In this document: positions 1-8,919 of the stretch, one piece after another
How positions within the stretch are numbered: position 1 is the first letter of the stretch
Layout: every line of letters starts with the position of its first letter
Origin: Catenulispora sp. MAP5-51
GTDB lineage: Bacteria; Actinomycetota; Actinomycetes; Streptomycetales; Catenulisporaceae
Reading direction: 5' to 3'
Length of the DNA: 64,000 nt
Assembly (NCBI RefSeq): GCF_041261205.1
Contig: NZ_JBGCCH010000023.1
Location: forward strand, 1-64,000
The notes under the pieces: model-generated
What the model was told of the DNA's origin: nothing
The model's database searches: none
Seen by the model: the letters and a program-made list of their open reading frames with translations, nothing else
Position numbers and translations under genes: made by a program

Positions 1-317
1 CCGGCTTGACACCGCCCAGGCCGGGATGGTTCCCTCCGGGCGACGAAGCGACGGGGAATCCGGGACAAAGGCGACCACAAGCAACGACCGCCGCCTAGCA
101 GCGCGACCCCCACTCCCCGGAGCCAGGCCGCTCGCCGCGCAGGCGCCGCCGGAGGCGCCCTTCAGCTCTTGACTGTGGCTCTTGACCTTGACTGCCGCAG
201 TAGAGCCGCCCACCTACCCACACCACCACCGCCCCACGAAACCAGCACCACCCCCGACCCGCGCCACCAACGGATCCCGCCAACCCCGCGCGAAGCCGTA
301 AAAAACGCCTGTAACTA
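1..317. other. Intergenic stretch without a convincing gene
   Basis: No reading frame here has a plausible start with a ribosome site or recognisable protein content. The right half is occupied by copy A of a dispersed element (214-375), which is G/T rich when read on the minus strand. The first 200 bases hold short GC-rich inverted pieces such as gcgccgccggaggcgcc near 143-160 and nothing I can name. Confidence 0.6.
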
Positions 318-375
318 TCAGCCCACAAACAAACCGCAACCAGCCACACCCACCCACCCACAGGTCAGGGGCGCC
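214..375 (-). repeat. Dispersed intergenic element, copy A
   Basis: Read on the minus strand, this segment runs from ggcgcc (375-370) through a gggtg-repeat tract to a core around 305-260 that starts tttttacggcttcgcgc. The 46-bp core matches 11132-11177 on the plus strand with about four mismatches. A 25-bp block at 214-238 is also shared, but in copy B it lies in the opposite orientation relative to the core. The element begins inside the 3' end of the AraC-type gene, supplying the last codons of that frame. I infer a mobile or REP-like element; function unknown. Confidence 0.7.
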
Positions 376-1010
376 GAATTTTTCGCCTGCACCCGGTGAC
401 GGTAGTCGCCGGGTGGCATGCCGTGCGCGGCGCGGAAGGCGCGGCTGAAGTCCGCCGCGTGGCGGAAGCCCCACCGGGCCGCGATCGCCTGGACCGGCTG
501 GCCGCGCAGGCGCGGGTCGGCGAGGTCGGCCCGGGCCCGCTCCAGACGCTGGTGGCGGATCCAGGCCGCGACGGTGCGGTCGCGGAGCTGGAAGAGGCGG
601 TGCAGGTAGCTGACGGAGATGTGGTGGTGCGCCGCGATCTCCGGTGGGGACAGATCCGGGTCGCCGAGGTTGCGCTCGACGTAGGACTCGATGCGGGCGA
701 GCAGGGCCTGGCGGCGGGTCTCAGGGGCCTGCCGGCCGTCGGCGGTCCGGGCGCCCGGGGCTTGGCGGCGGGCCACGAGGATCGGCCGGTCCGCCGGTGC
801 CGGTTCGGAACCAGCCCCGGCCTCGGCCCCGGCCTCCGCGTGGGCGATGTGGGCGACGTGGTCGGCCAGCGCGGCGACAGCCAGATCCAGCGCGGCCTTG
901 CCCAGGCGCGCGGCCTCGCGCTCCCCCACCGGACCGCTGTCGTCCGTAGCCGCGACAAGAATCAGGATCCTGTCGGCTCCGGCGCCCTCGCCGTCTATGG
1001 TCACGATCAT
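318..1010 (-). CDS. AraC-family regulator, N-terminally short
   Basis: The C-terminal half is a clear AraC/XylS double helix-turn-helix domain (residues about 100-204; HHISVSYLHRLFQ, then AIAARWGFRHAADFSRAF) ending at the usual GMPPGDYR. Relatives with this domain are about 320 residues with an N-terminal AraC-binding sensor domain; here only about 100 residues precede the HTH, and the first 60 match just the end of that sensor (AARLGKAALDLAVAALADH). The ppk2 gene starts the preceding transcription unit only 75 bp away, so there is no room for the missing part. The last 26 residues fall partly in dispersed element copy A and look like read-through. No strong ribosome site precedes ATG 1010. 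It may be a decayed gene or a DNA-binding-only protein. Confidence 0.6.
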   Translation of the reverse strand: MIVTIDGEGAGADRILILVAATDDSGPVGEREAARLGKAALDLAVAALADHVAHIAHAEAGAEAGAGSEPAPADRPILVARRQAPGARTADGRQAPETRRQALLARIESYVERNLGDPDLSPPEIAAHHHISVSYLHRLFQLRDRTVAAWIRHQRLERARADLADPRLRGQPVQAIAARWGFRHAADFSRAFRAAHGMPPGDYRHRVQAKNSAPLTCGWVGVAGCGLFVG

Positions 1011-1085
1011 GGAACCCGATTGTGAATCAGGGACCTCACACCGAACTCACACGCGCACCACAAGCCCTGCTCCCGACGGGAGCCC

Positions 1086-2081
1086 TCACGAACCGGATAA
1101 GCGCGGCAGCACCCGGTGCGGGTCGGCATCGGAGCGCTCGACCAGCAGTGCCGCCGAACCGAGTATCTCCGGATCCGGCGCCTGGGCGATCTCAGGATCC
1201 TTGTTCGCATAGGGGAAGATCGACAGCACGTGCTGCATCGCGGCGATCCGGGCCCGCTTCTTGTCGTTGCTCTTGATCACCGTCCACGGCGCGTCGGCGG
1301 TGTCGGTGTAGAAGAACATCGCCTCCTTCGCGTCCGTGTACTGCTGCCAGCGCTCCAGCGAGGCCAGGTCCATCGGGCTCAGCTTCCACTGGCGCACCGG
1401 GTCCACCTGGCGGATCAGGAACCTGGTGCGCTGCTCGGCCTGCGAGACGGAGAACCAGAACTTCACCAGGGTGATGCCGTCGCGGACCAGCATCCGCTCG
1501 AACTCCGGCGCCTGGCGCATGAACTCCAGGTACTCGGCCGGGTCGCAGAAGCCCATGACCCGCTCCACGCCGGCGCGGTTGTACCAGGAGCGGTCGAACA
1601 TCACGATCTCGCCGGCGGCCGGCAGGTGGGTCACGTAGCGCTGGAAGTACCACTGCGTGCGCTCGCGCTCGGTGGGCTTCTCCAGGGCGACGACCCTGGC
1701 GCCGCGCGGGTTGAGGTGCTCGGTGAACCGCTTGATCGTGCCGCCCTTGCCCGCGGCGTCCCGGCCCTCGAACAGGATCACCAGCCGGCCGCCGGTCTCC
1801 TTGATCCAGTTCTGGAGCTTCAGCAGTTCGATCTGCAGCAGCCGTTTGTCGTGCTCGTAGCGCGTGCGATCCAGGCGCTCGCGGTACGGGTAGTCCTGGC
1901 GCCAGGTGTCCACCGGGACGCCGTCGGCGCCGACGAGGATCGGATCGTCGTCGTCCGCCTCCTCGATGTGCAGGCCGCGGGTGTCGGTGACGTCAGCCAG
2001 GGTCCAGCGCTGCGGATCAGGGGTCGGTTCTGCGCTCACACCCGCAATATCCCCGACCGAGTCCGCCTGATGATCGACCAC
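1086..2081 (-). CDS. ppk2: Polyphosphate kinase 2 (PPK2 family)
   Basis: PPK2 enzymes transfer phosphate between polyphosphate and nucleotides, in most actinobacterial members favouring NTP formation from NDP. The 331-residue protein carries the Walker A loop GRDAAGKGG (residues 106-114), the lid-side motif region, and the Walker B-like FDRSWYNRAG (162-171), all in normal spacing for a single-domain class I PPK2. The N-terminal 60 residues are acidic and variable. It is divergent from the secreted phosphoesterase at 2304, with a 222-bp shared upstream region, and lies upstream of the short AraC gene on the same strand. Confidence 0.93.
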   Translation of the reverse strand: MVDHQADSVGDIAGVSAEPTPDPQRWTLADVTDTRGLHIEEADDDDPILVGADGVPVDTWRQDYPYRERLDRTRYEHDKRLLQIELLKLQNWIKETGGRLVILFEGRDAAGKGGTIKRFTEHLNPRGARVVALEKPTERERTQWYFQRYVTHLPAAGEIVMFDRSWYNRAGVERVMGFCDPAEYLEFMRQAPEFERMLVRDGITLVKFWFSVSQAEQRTRFLIRQVDPVRQWKLSPMDLASLERWQQYTDAKEAMFFYTDTADAPWTVIKSNDKKRARIAAMQHVLSIFPYANKDPEIAQAPDPEILGSAALLVERSDADPHRVLPRLSGS

Positions 2082-2303
2082 GCGTCAAACATTGCGCAAA
2101 CTCCCGAGGGATGGCAAGCCATGGCGACCCGCGGCGCGCGGCGGTTCTGTTTCCCGCGCCGCAGCATTCAGCCCCTTGATGTTAACGAATCCTTTGCCCC
2201 GGTCGGTGTTCCATTCGTCACGGTCTGTGTCTAGCATCCCCCGTGCTGCCTTCCCCACGCCCCCTCCCCACTACCCCACTCCCCCGCCATCAGGAGAGAA
2301 CCC

Positions 2304-3188
2304 ATGCGCATCTCCCGCAAGGCCCTGTCACTGTCCGCAGCGGTCGGCGCGGTCGCCGTGGCCGCCGCCGTCATCCCGTACGCCACCGCCTCGGCCGCCC
2401 CGGCCGCCGCCCCGGCCACGGCCGGCGTGGTGCCGACCCCCGCCCACGTCGTCGTGGTGATGGAGGAGAACCACTCCTACAGCGACATCATCGGGAGCTC
2501 CAGCGCCCCCTACATCAACTCCCTGGCTTCCTCCGGTGCGCTGCTGACCGGCTCGTTCGCGGTCACCCACCCCAGCGAGCCGAACTACATGGCGCTGTTC
2601 GGCGGCAGCACCTTCGGCCTGTCCTCGGACGCCTGCCCGGTCAGCGAGGGCACCAAGGCCAACCTCGGTTCGGAGCTGCTGGCGGCCGGCAAGACCTTCA
2701 AGGGCTACTCCGAGGGCCTGCCGAGCACCGGCTCGACGACGTGCTCGTCCGGCAAGTACGCGCGCAAGCACTCGCCGTGGGTCAACTACAGCAACGTGCC
2801 CGGCTCGGACTCGCTGCCGTTCACCCAGTTCCCGAGCAGCTCCAACTACGCCAGCCTGCCGACGCTGTCGTTCGTCATCCCGAACCTCAACGACGACATG
2901 CACGACGGCACCGTCAGCGCCGGCGACACCTGGCTGAAGAACAACCTGTCGGCCTACGCCACGTGGGCCAAGGCCAACAACAGCCTGCTGATCGTGACCT
3001 GGGACGAGGACGACTACACCGAGAGCAACCAGATCCCGACGATCTTCGTCGGCGCCGGTGTGAAGACCGGCCAGTACAGCGAGCAGGTCAACCACTACAA
3101 CCTGCTGGCCACGCTGGAGCAGATGTACGGCCTGACCCCGGTCGGCAACAGCTCGGGTGCCGCTGTCATCAGCGACATCTGGAGCTAG
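2304..3188 (+). CDS. Secreted phosphoesterase-family protein (acid phosphatase-like)
   Basis: The 294-residue product starts with a Sec signal peptide (MRISRKALSLSA..., cleavage after about residue 32 near TASA). The mature part opens with HVVVVMEENHSYSDIIG, the characteristic start of the PF04185 phosphoesterase family (phospholipase C/acid phosphatase type), where the Glu/Asn pair binds metal. Later family motifs include THPSEPNYMALFGG, VIPNLNDDMHDG and TWDEDDY. The ribosome site aggaga lies 6-8 bases before ATG 2304. The product is expected outside the cell or in the wall, hydrolysing phosphate esters; its divergence from ppk2 fits a phosphate-related theme, which is an inference. Confidence 0.85.
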   Translation: MRISRKALSLSAAVGAVAVAAAVIPYATASAAPAAAPATAGVVPTPAHVVVVMEENHSYSDIIGSSSAPYINSLASSGALLTGSFAVTHPSEPNYMALFGGSTFGLSSDACPVSEGTKANLGSELLAAGKTFKGYSEGLPSTGSTTCSSGKYARKHSPWVNYSNVPGSDSLPFTQFPSSSNYASLPTLSFVIPNLNDDMHDGTVSAGDTWLKNNLSAYATWAKANNSLLIVTWDEDDYTESNQIPTIFVGAGVKTGQYSEQVNHYNLLATLEQMYGLTPVGNSSGAAVISDIWS

Positions 3189-3214
3189 GCGCACGCGTCA
3201 CCGCGTAGTGCGCA

Positions 3215-3246
3215 GCGGACGGCCCGGACACCCCCGGGCCGTCCGC
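3215..3246 (+). terminator. Hairpin terminator after the phosphoesterase
   Basis: Perfect 13-bp arms (gcggacggcccgg at 3215-3227 and its complement at 3234-3246) enclose a 6-base loop 26 bases after the stop codon. No long T run follows, as is usual in actinomycetes. A gagccc-type hexamer repeat (about 3259-3325) fills the gap to efeO. Confidence 0.7.
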
Positions 3247-3341
3247 GGCATGCTGTGAGCCCGAGCCCGAGCCCGAGGCCGAGCCAAAGCCAGAGCCGGA
3301 GCTAAAGCCAGAGCCGGACCAGGAAAGGAACCCCGAAAGCC

Positions 3342-4508
3342 ATGCGCCGTGCCTCCTGGCAGGTACGCCTCGCGGTGCTGCCGCTCGCGGTGGCCGCCGC
3401 CGCGGCGTCGGGCGTCGCGCAGTCGCACTCCGCGACCGCGGGCGGCCCGATCGCCGTCCGCACCGCCGGATGCGGCACCCCGCCCCCGGCCGCCGGCGCC
3501 GGCCGCGTCGCCTTCGCGGTCACCGACGACACGGACGCCTTCGCGACGGTCTACCTCGTGGACGCCGCCGACCGGGTCTACGCGGAGATCCCGTGGCTGA
3601 CGCCGAGACACACGCTGCCCCTGGCCACAACCCTCGGCGCGGGCCGCTACGCGATCCGGTGCGTCCTGTCCGACGGCACGATCCACACCACGTCGCAGTT
3701 CTCTGTCTCGGGCACGGCCCCCGGCGCGGTCGCCGGCTACAAACCGCTGCCCGACCTGGACCTGACCGCACCGGTCAACGCCTACCGCGCCTGGCTGGGC
3801 ACCGCGTTGCCGAAGCTGCTCGCGGCCGCTCAGACCCTGGACGCGGACGTCGCGCGCGGGGATCTGCAAGCCGCGAAGACGGACTGGCTGACCGCTCACC
3901 TGGACTACGAGCGCCTGGGCGCGGCGTACAACTCGTTCGGCGACTTCGACGACGCGATCGACGGGACGTCGGCGGGCCTCCCGGACGGCACGGCGGACAA
4001 GGACTGGGCCGGTCTGCACGCGATCGAGTACGGGCTCTGGCATTCCGCGTCCGCCTCTGACGTCAGACTCCTGACACAGGGTCTCGTCACGTCGGTCCAA
4101 GGCCTGATCGAGGACTTCCCGAGCGAGGAGGTCGACCCCGGCGACCTGCCGCTGCGCGCCCACGAGATCCTGGAGAACACCCTGCAGTTCCAGATCACCG
4201 CGGCAGCCGACGAGGGCAGCGGCACCAGCCTGGCCACGGCGTACGCGAACACCGAGGGCACCCAGGAGGTGCTCAGCGTCCTGGCTCCGCTGATCGACGA
4301 CCGGGCCCCGGGCCTGCGTGCCCGGATCGGCGCGGAAATCGCGGCGCTGCAAAGCGATCTGCAAGCGACCCGCGACGCCTCGGGCGCCTGGACCCCGGCC
4401 TCGGCCATCACCACCGCGCAGCGCCGGCGGATCGACGCCGACCTGGACCAGCTGCTCGAAGACCTGTCCACGATCCCCAACCTGCTCGCCCCGAGGACGA
4501 ACGCATGA
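3342..4508 (+). CDS. efeO: EfeO-type imelysin lipoprotein-like iron uptake protein
   Basis: EfeO is the extracytoplasmic component of the EfeUOB iron system. The 388-residue product has a signal peptide (about 1-34), an N-terminal cupredoxin-like domain (about 50-125; no obvious Cu ligand set) and a C-terminal imelysin/M75 domain (about 142-385) with the family motif [11 protein letters not shown] (224-234; HxxE). Purine-rich aggaaagga precedes ATG 3342, rather far from it. It overlaps efeB by 4 bases (ATGA), so the two are translated together. No efeU permease gene is present on either side. Confidence 0.9.
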   Translation: MRRASWQVRLAVLPLAVAAAAASGVAQSHSATAGGPIAVRTAGCGTPPPAAGAGRVAFAVTDDTDAFATVYLVDAADRVYAEIPWLTPRHTLPLATTLGAGRYAIRCVLSDGTIHTTSQFSVSGTAPGAVAGYKPLPDLDLTAPVNAYRAWLGTALPKLLAAAQTLDADVARGDLQAAKTDWLTAHLDYERLGAAYNSFGDFDDAIDGTSAGLPDGTADKDWAGLHAIEYGLWHSASASDVRLLTQGLVTSVQGLIEDFPSEEVDPGDLPLRAHEILENTLQFQITAAADEGSGTSLATAYANTEGTQEVLSVLAPLIDDRAPGLRARIGAEIAALQSDLQATRDASGAWTPASAITTAQRRRIDADLDQLLEDLSTIPNLLAPRTNA

Positions 4509-5740
4509 GCGGCCTGGCACGACGGTCCTTCCTGCGCGGCGCCGCGGTCGGCGCTGCTTCGGCCGCCGCGGTCGGCGGCGCGGCGGGGATCGCGGCGGCG
4601 ACCGTGGCGGACTCCGGTCCCGGGCCATCGGGACGCCGCATCGCTTTCGAGGGGCCGCATCAGGCGGGCATCCTGACCGCACCTCAGGATGCCGCGACGT
4701 TCGTGGCGTTCACCGTCACCGCCAAGGACCGCGCCGCGCTGACCGCGCTGTTCCGGACGCTCACGGATCGTGTCAGGTTCCTGACGTCCGGCGGCTTGGC
4801 GGCGGCCACGGACGTGGCGTCGCCTCCCACCGACAGCGAGACGCTCGGACCGGACGTCCCCTCCGACGGCCTGACGGTGACGGTCGGCGTCGGGGCGTCG
4901 CTGTTCGACGGCCGTTTCGGCCTCGCGGGCCGCAAGCCGTCGCGGCTGACCGCGATGCCGGTGTTCCCCGACGACCACGTCGAGGGCTCCACCGAACTGC
5001 ACGGCGACCTGATGCTCCAGATCTGCGCGGACTCCCGCGACACGGTGATGCACGCGCTGCGCGACATCGCCAAGCACACACGCGCGGGCATGCAGCCGTC
5101 CTGGAAGGTCGACGGCTTCCACGCCGCGCCGCGCCCAGCCGGGGCGCCCCGCAACCAGCTCGGCTTCAAGGACGGCATCGCCAATCCGGACGTCTCCAAG
5201 GCCGCGGTGACCGACACGCTGATCTGGACGCGGGCCGGCGGCGGCGAGCCGGCCTGGACCGAAGGCGGCTCCTACCAGGTGGTCCGCATCATCAGGATGC
5301 TGGTGGAGTTCTGGGACCGGGTCTCGCTGCACGAGCAGGAGAACATGATCGGCCGCCGCCGCGACTCCGGGGCCCCGCTGGACGGCGCGGCGGAGCACGA
5401 CACGCCGGACTACCACGCGGACCCCAACGGCTTGGCGATCCCCACGAACGCGCACATCCGGCTGGCCAACCCGCGCACCCCGGCGACCAGCGGTCAGCAG
5501 ATCCTGCGGCGGGGCTACAACTACGAACGCGGGCTGGATCTGAACGGCAACCTGGACATCGGGCTGATCTTCTGCTGCTACCAGCAGGACGTGCAGCGTC
5601 AGTTCCAGGCGGTGCAGGAGCGGCTGGCCGGCGAACCGCTGGTCGACTACATCCAGCCGACCGGTGGCGGCTATTTCTTTGCGCTGCCGGGGGTGCGGGA
5701 TGGCGGGGACTACTTCGGGTCCGGGTTGGTAGAGAGCTGA
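4505..5740 (+). CDS. efeB: Tat-exported Dyp-type haem peroxidase EfeB
   Basis: The N-terminus [16 protein letters not shown] is a twin-arginine signal followed by an Ala/Gly-rich membrane stretch to about residue 35. The mature protein has the Dyp peroxidase signature GFKDG (220-224, catalytic Asp223) and the proximal haem His317 in AHIRLANPR, with a C-terminal GGYFFALPG typical of EfeB. At 411 residues it is full length. EfeB oxidises ferrous iron or deferrochelates haem for EfeO in the cell envelope. ATG 4505 overlaps the efeO stop; the gene ends before a 10-bp palindrome in front of the MFS gene. Confidence 0.93.
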   Translation: MSGLARRSFLRGAAVGAASAAAVGGAAGIAAATVADSGPGPSGRRIAFEGPHQAGILTAPQDAATFVAFTVTAKDRAALTALFRTLTDRVRFLTSGGLAAATDVASPPTDSETLGPDVPSDGLTVTVGVGASLFDGRFGLAGRKPSRLTAMPVFPDDHVEGSTELHGDLMLQICADSRDTVMHALRDIAKHTRAGMQPSWKVDGFHAAPRPAGAPRNQLGFKDGIANPDVSKAAVTDTLIWTRAGGGEPAWTEGGSYQVVRIIRMLVEFWDRVSLHEQENMIGRRRDSGAPLDGAAEHDTPDYHADPNGLAIPTNAHIRLANPRTPATSGQQILRRGYNYERGLDLNGNLDIGLIFCCYQQDVQRQFQAVQERLAGEPLVDYIQPTGGGYFFALPGVRDGGDYFGSGLVES

Positions 5741-5750
5741 GACAGCTGTC
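5741..5750. promoter_or_regulatory. Perfect palindrome gacagctgtc upstream of MFS gene
   Basis: A perfect 10-bp palindrome sits between the efeB stop (5740) and the MFS start (5762), where an operator or overlapping promoter element could lie. There is no other copy nearby, so a regulator cannot be assigned. Confidence 0.3.
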
Positions 5751-5761
5751 ACGATCAAGAG

Positions 5762-7078
5762 ATGGCATCCGAGGCAGCACGGCTCCAGCCCGACGCGCTC
5801 AATCCGCTCAAGCCGCTCCAGCCGTTCCAGCCGCTTCGCCGTAATCGGGACTTCCTGCTGTTGTGGGGCGGCCAGACGGTGAGCGAAGTGGGGTCGCAGA
5901 TCTCGGTGCTGGCGCTGCCGCTCGTCGCTTTGGTCGTCCTGAAGGCCAGCGCGCTGCAAGTGGCGCTGTTGTCGGCGGCGGCGACGAGCGCGTTCCTGCT
6001 GATCGCGTTGCCGGCCGGGGTGTTGGTGGACCGGCTTCCGCGGCGCCGGTTGATGCTGTGGTGCGATCTGGCGCGGGTGGTGCTGCTCGGGTCGGTTCCG
6101 GTGGCGCAGGTCGCCGGGGTGCTGACGTTGGGGCAGTTGTACGGCGTGGCGCTGCTGTCGAGTGTGTGCACGGTCTTCTTCTCGGTGGCGTATCAGAGCT
6201 ACCTGCCGACGCTGGTCCATCGCGACCAGCTCATGGAGGGCAACGGGAAGCTCAGCACGTCGCAGTCGGTGGCGCAGATCGCCGGGCCGGGGCTCGGCGC
6301 GGCGCTGGTGGGAGTGATCGGCGCGGCCAAGGCCATGGCGGCCGACGCGGTGTCGTACGCCGTGTCGGCGGGGACGCTGCTGGCGATCCGGAAGGCCGAG
6401 CCGGGGCCTCGGGACGTCGCGGTCGGCCGCGTTCGCATGCGCACGCAGATCAGGGAGGGGCTGGCTTTCGTGGCCCGCGATCCCATCCTGCGCCGCGCGG
6501 TGGCCTGGAGCGGATCGGCGAACTTCTTCGTCATCATGGTCGAATCCCTCGGCCCGGTGTTCCTGGTCCGCACCCTCCACCTGCGCCCGAGCTACGTCGG
6601 CCTGATGCTGGCGGCCGGCGCGTGCGGCGGCGTGGTGGGCGGCCTGACCGCCGGCCGGCTGGCGAACAAGGTGGGATCGGCGCGCATCAGCTGGCTCTCG
6701 ATGACCGTGTTCGCCCTCCCCGGCCTGCTGATCCCGGCCGCCGGCCCCGGCCGGCTGAGCCTGCTGTTCGCAGCCGGCTGGACATCCTGGACCTTCTCGG
6801 CGACCGTCTGCGGCATCGCCCTGACCAGCTACCGTCAGGCCACCTGCCCCCCGGACCTCCTCGGCCGCGTCAACGCCGCCTCCCGCTGGGTGACCTGGGG
6901 CACCCTGCCCCTGGGCGGCATCGTCGGCGGAGCACTGGCGGCGACGGTGGGCGTGCGCACATCGCTGTGGATCGCGACGGCCGGGGGCTGCCTGTCAGGG
7001 CTCTGGCTCTTCTTCTCGCCGCTGCGGGGGATGCGCGACATCCCCGAGCCTGCGGGTGCGTTGGTCGGGGCCCGGTGA
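5762..7078 (+). CDS. MFS transporter (MdtH/DHA3-like exporter)
   Basis: The 438-residue protein has about 12 hydrophobic segments and the MFS loop 2-3 pattern (GVLVDRLPRRRLMLWCDLARV, residues about 87-107). The start NRDFLLLWGGQTVSEVGSQIS is typical of the MFS_3/enterobactin-exporter-like group found in many actinomycetes, which export small molecules such as macrolides or siderophores. Substrate cannot be read from the sequence; location beside efeOB could hint at siderophore traffic but this is weak. The ribosome site is poor (aagag), and the first 25 residues hold KPLQPFQPL-like repeats, so the true start could be slightly downstream. Confidence 0.8.
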   Translation: MASEAARLQPDALNPLKPLQPFQPLRRNRDFLLLWGGQTVSEVGSQISVLALPLVALVVLKASALQVALLSAAATSAFLLIALPAGVLVDRLPRRRLMLWCDLARVVLLGSVPVAQVAGVLTLGQLYGVALLSSVCTVFFSVAYQSYLPTLVHRDQLMEGNGKLSTSQSVAQIAGPGLGAALVGVIGAAKAMAADAVSYAVSAGTLLAIRKAEPGPRDVAVGRVRMRTQIREGLAFVARDPILRRAVAWSGSANFFVIMVESLGPVFLVRTLHLRPSYVGLMLAAGACGGVVGGLTAGRLANKVGSARISWLSMTVFALPGLLIPAAGPGRLSLLFAAGWTSWTFSATVCGIALTSYRQATCPPDLLGRVNAASRWVTWGTLPLGGIVGGALAATVGVRTSLWIATAGGCLSGLWLFFSPLRGMRDIPEPAGALVGAR

Positions 7079-7425
7079 TCTGGCGCTGGGGCCTCGACCA
7101 CGAAGACAGCCCGGTCGCGCTCGAGTACCCGCCCGGCCGCGGGGACGTGGCGAACGCCTTCGAGTGGTACTTCGACGGCTTGCCCCACGAGGACCGGGAC
7201 GCTGTGCGGAGCATTCTTCCCGTCTGGCACAGCCTGCTGGCCGAGCATGGGCCGAACTACTCGCTGAGCACCAACAGCGCCGGTGCGATCCGGCGGGGGC
7301 CGGACACGGTCGAGCTGAGTTCGTTCTTCAAGCACTTCGAGCCGGTCGTGATCTCGAATGCGCTGTTCGAGGAAGTGGTCGCGGCCTACCAGGACTTCGC
7401 TGAGCACGACGAGCGCTACACGTAG
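7075..7425 (+). CDS. Hypothetical 116-residue protein, coupled to MFS gene
   Basis: A GTG at 7075 overlaps the MFS stop as GTGA and opens a 116-residue frame ending at TAG 7425. The translation (MIWRWGLDHEDSPVALEYPP..., FEWYFDGLPHEDRDAV, ending FAEHDERYT) is acidic, soluble and has normal amino-acid composition, unlike a shadow frame. I recognise no family. Translational coupling suggests it is made with the transporter. Confidence 0.55.
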   Translation: MIWRWGLDHEDSPVALEYPPGRGDVANAFEWYFDGLPHEDRDAVRSILPVWHSLLAEHGPNYSLSTNSAGAIRRGPDTVELSSFFKHFEPVVISNALFEEVVAAYQDFAEHDERYT

Positions 7426-7804
7426 CCGCGTGCCTGGCCTCCGAGCCAAGCGAAGAGGAGCCCGATGCGGGGTGCGAATCCCGCCCGACTCCGGAGGCGC
7501 CTGGGGATGACGCGTCCTCGCGGGCGAGACGACCCTGACGCATCAGGACTCCTCCTCGCCACGCATTCGCCGTTGCACATCGCGAATGCGGTCGGCCGCG
7601 CGGAAAGGGGGTCCGGGGCGGCCGTGGTCCTGATTGCCCGGATCACGGGGTTCAAACGGCCCGCGCGTCGGCGGGATTCGAAACGGGGCCGTTTAGTTTC
7701 CGCAGAACCGGTCACGCACTGGTACAGGCTTGATCGGGTAGCACCGTCACCTGCCAGGACGGCGCGAAAGCCGAGCTCCTGGACATGCCGCGCTGGAGGA
7801 ATCG
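7426..7804. other. Intergenic region with a 9-bp hairpin, no gene seen
   Basis: About 380 bases lie between the 116-residue gene and the baeRF-type gene. An inverted repeat with perfect 9-bp arms (aaacggccc 7654-7662 and gggccgttt 7686-7694) separated by 23 bases is the clearest structure and could be an operator or hairpin. Three T-loop-like words (gtgcgaatc near 7472, gttcaaac near 7650, attcgaaac near 7675) do not fold into a tRNA. The promoter of the 7805 gene presumably lies in the last 100 bases. Confidence 0.4.
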
Positions 7805-8899
7805 ATGAGCAGAGGGGATTCGATGAGCGAAGAACGGAACCGGGCAGCGGCCCTCGACTCCCTGATCAAGGCCGGCCCCGCCTTGCTCCGCGACCTCTAC
7901 GACCTGCCGGAGCCCATAGCCTCGGTCTACTTCAGCATGGCCGATCCCACCGGAGACGACGTGGCCCTGCGCCGCCGCATGGTCCGGCACCACCTGCTGC
8001 GCGCCGCGACCGGCACCGTGGTGCTGGGTGCCGTGGAGGAGGCGCTCGGCGATGTGCCGCAAGGACCGGGAGCGGTGGCGGTCTTCGTCGGGCGGGACGG
8101 CTCGGTGCGGACGTTCACCATGCCGGAGGCGGATCTGACGACCGATCGGGTCAGCAGGTCGGCGCTGCCCGAGGTGGTTCCGTTCCTGCGCTGGCAGCAG
8201 TATCGGCCGGCCTATGTCCTGGCCGCCCTGGGCCGCACGGGTACGGAAGTCTCGGTGCGGCACTCGCCGTGGAGTGAGGTCACGACGATCACGGTGCCGG
8301 CTCCCGGCGACGGCAACGGCAACGGCAACGGCAACGGCGCATCCGAGGCCGTCACCGATGCGCTGTCGAGTTCCGGCGCACGCCTGCTCATCGTGACCGG
8401 TGACGCGCGGGCGGTGCAGTCCTTCCAGGGCAGGCTTCCCGCGTGGGCGCTCCAACGCGTCCAGGTGGAGGCCGTTCCGGAAGAACGGCGCACGCAAGCA
8501 GACCGGGGAAAGACGACGCCGGTCGACCTCGCCGCGATGGTGGATGCCCGGTTGCGGGAGACCGTGGCGGCCGTGATCAACGGATCGGACCCGGAGAACG
8601 GCGGCGACGCCCCCGCCGGCCAGGGCGTGTCCGAGGTGATCCGCGCGCTGGCCCGGGGTGAGCTGCGGGAACTGCTGGTCGGCAGCGGCGGCGCCGAGGA
8701 CTCGGCCTGGTTCGGCCCCGGCCCCACCGACATCGCCGAGACCGCCTCCGGCCTGGACGTGCCGGACACCGAGAAACGGCATGGACCCGTCGCCGACGTC
8801 CTGATCCGCGCCGCCACGCTCACCGACGCGGAGGTGGCGATCCTGCCGGTGGAGATGTCCGAGGCCCTTCACCAGGGCGTGGGCGGGATCCGACGCTGA
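7805..8899 (+). CDS. baeRF/Rv2629-like protein (bacterial eRF1-fold family)
   Basis: The 364-residue protein resembles the actinobacterial Rv2629-type proteins now grouped with bacterial archaeo-eukaryotic release factor (baeRF) homologues: an N-terminal region with ASVYFSMADPTGDD, a middle alpha/beta domain (about 65-215) and a C-terminal domain ending in the dinucleotide-like SVAILPVEMSEAL style of eRF1 domain 3. A GNGNGNGNG run (about 171-179) links the domains. Members are thought to act on ribosomes under stress; in Mycobacterium the relative belongs to the hypoxia regulon. GGAGG at 7794-7798 supports ATG 7805; a second in-frame ATG at 7823 also has an aggggattcg leader. Confidence 0.65.
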   Translation: MSRGDSMSEERNRAAALDSLIKAGPALLRDLYDLPEPIASVYFSMADPTGDDVALRRRMVRHHLLRAATGTVVLGAVEEALGDVPQGPGAVAVFVGRDGSVRTFTMPEADLTTDRVSRSALPEVVPFLRWQQYRPAYVLAALGRTGTEVSVRHSPWSEVTTITVPAPGDGNGNGNGNGASEAVTDALSSSGARLLIVTGDARAVQSFQGRLPAWALQRVQVEAVPEERRTQADRGKTTPVDLAAMVDARLRETVAAVINGSDPENGGDAPAGQGVSEVIRALARGELRELLVGSGGAEDSAWFGPGPTDIAETASGLDVPDTEKRHGPVADVLIRAATLTDAEVAILPVEMSEALHQGVGGIRR

Positions 8900-8919
8900 A
8901 ACGAGGTACGGAGCGTGTC

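Noticed and set aside
7437-7498. Possible tRNA gene
   Set aside because: A gcctccg/cggaggc stem and a T-arm-like hairpin are present but spacing (62 bases) and arms do not form a cloverleaf.
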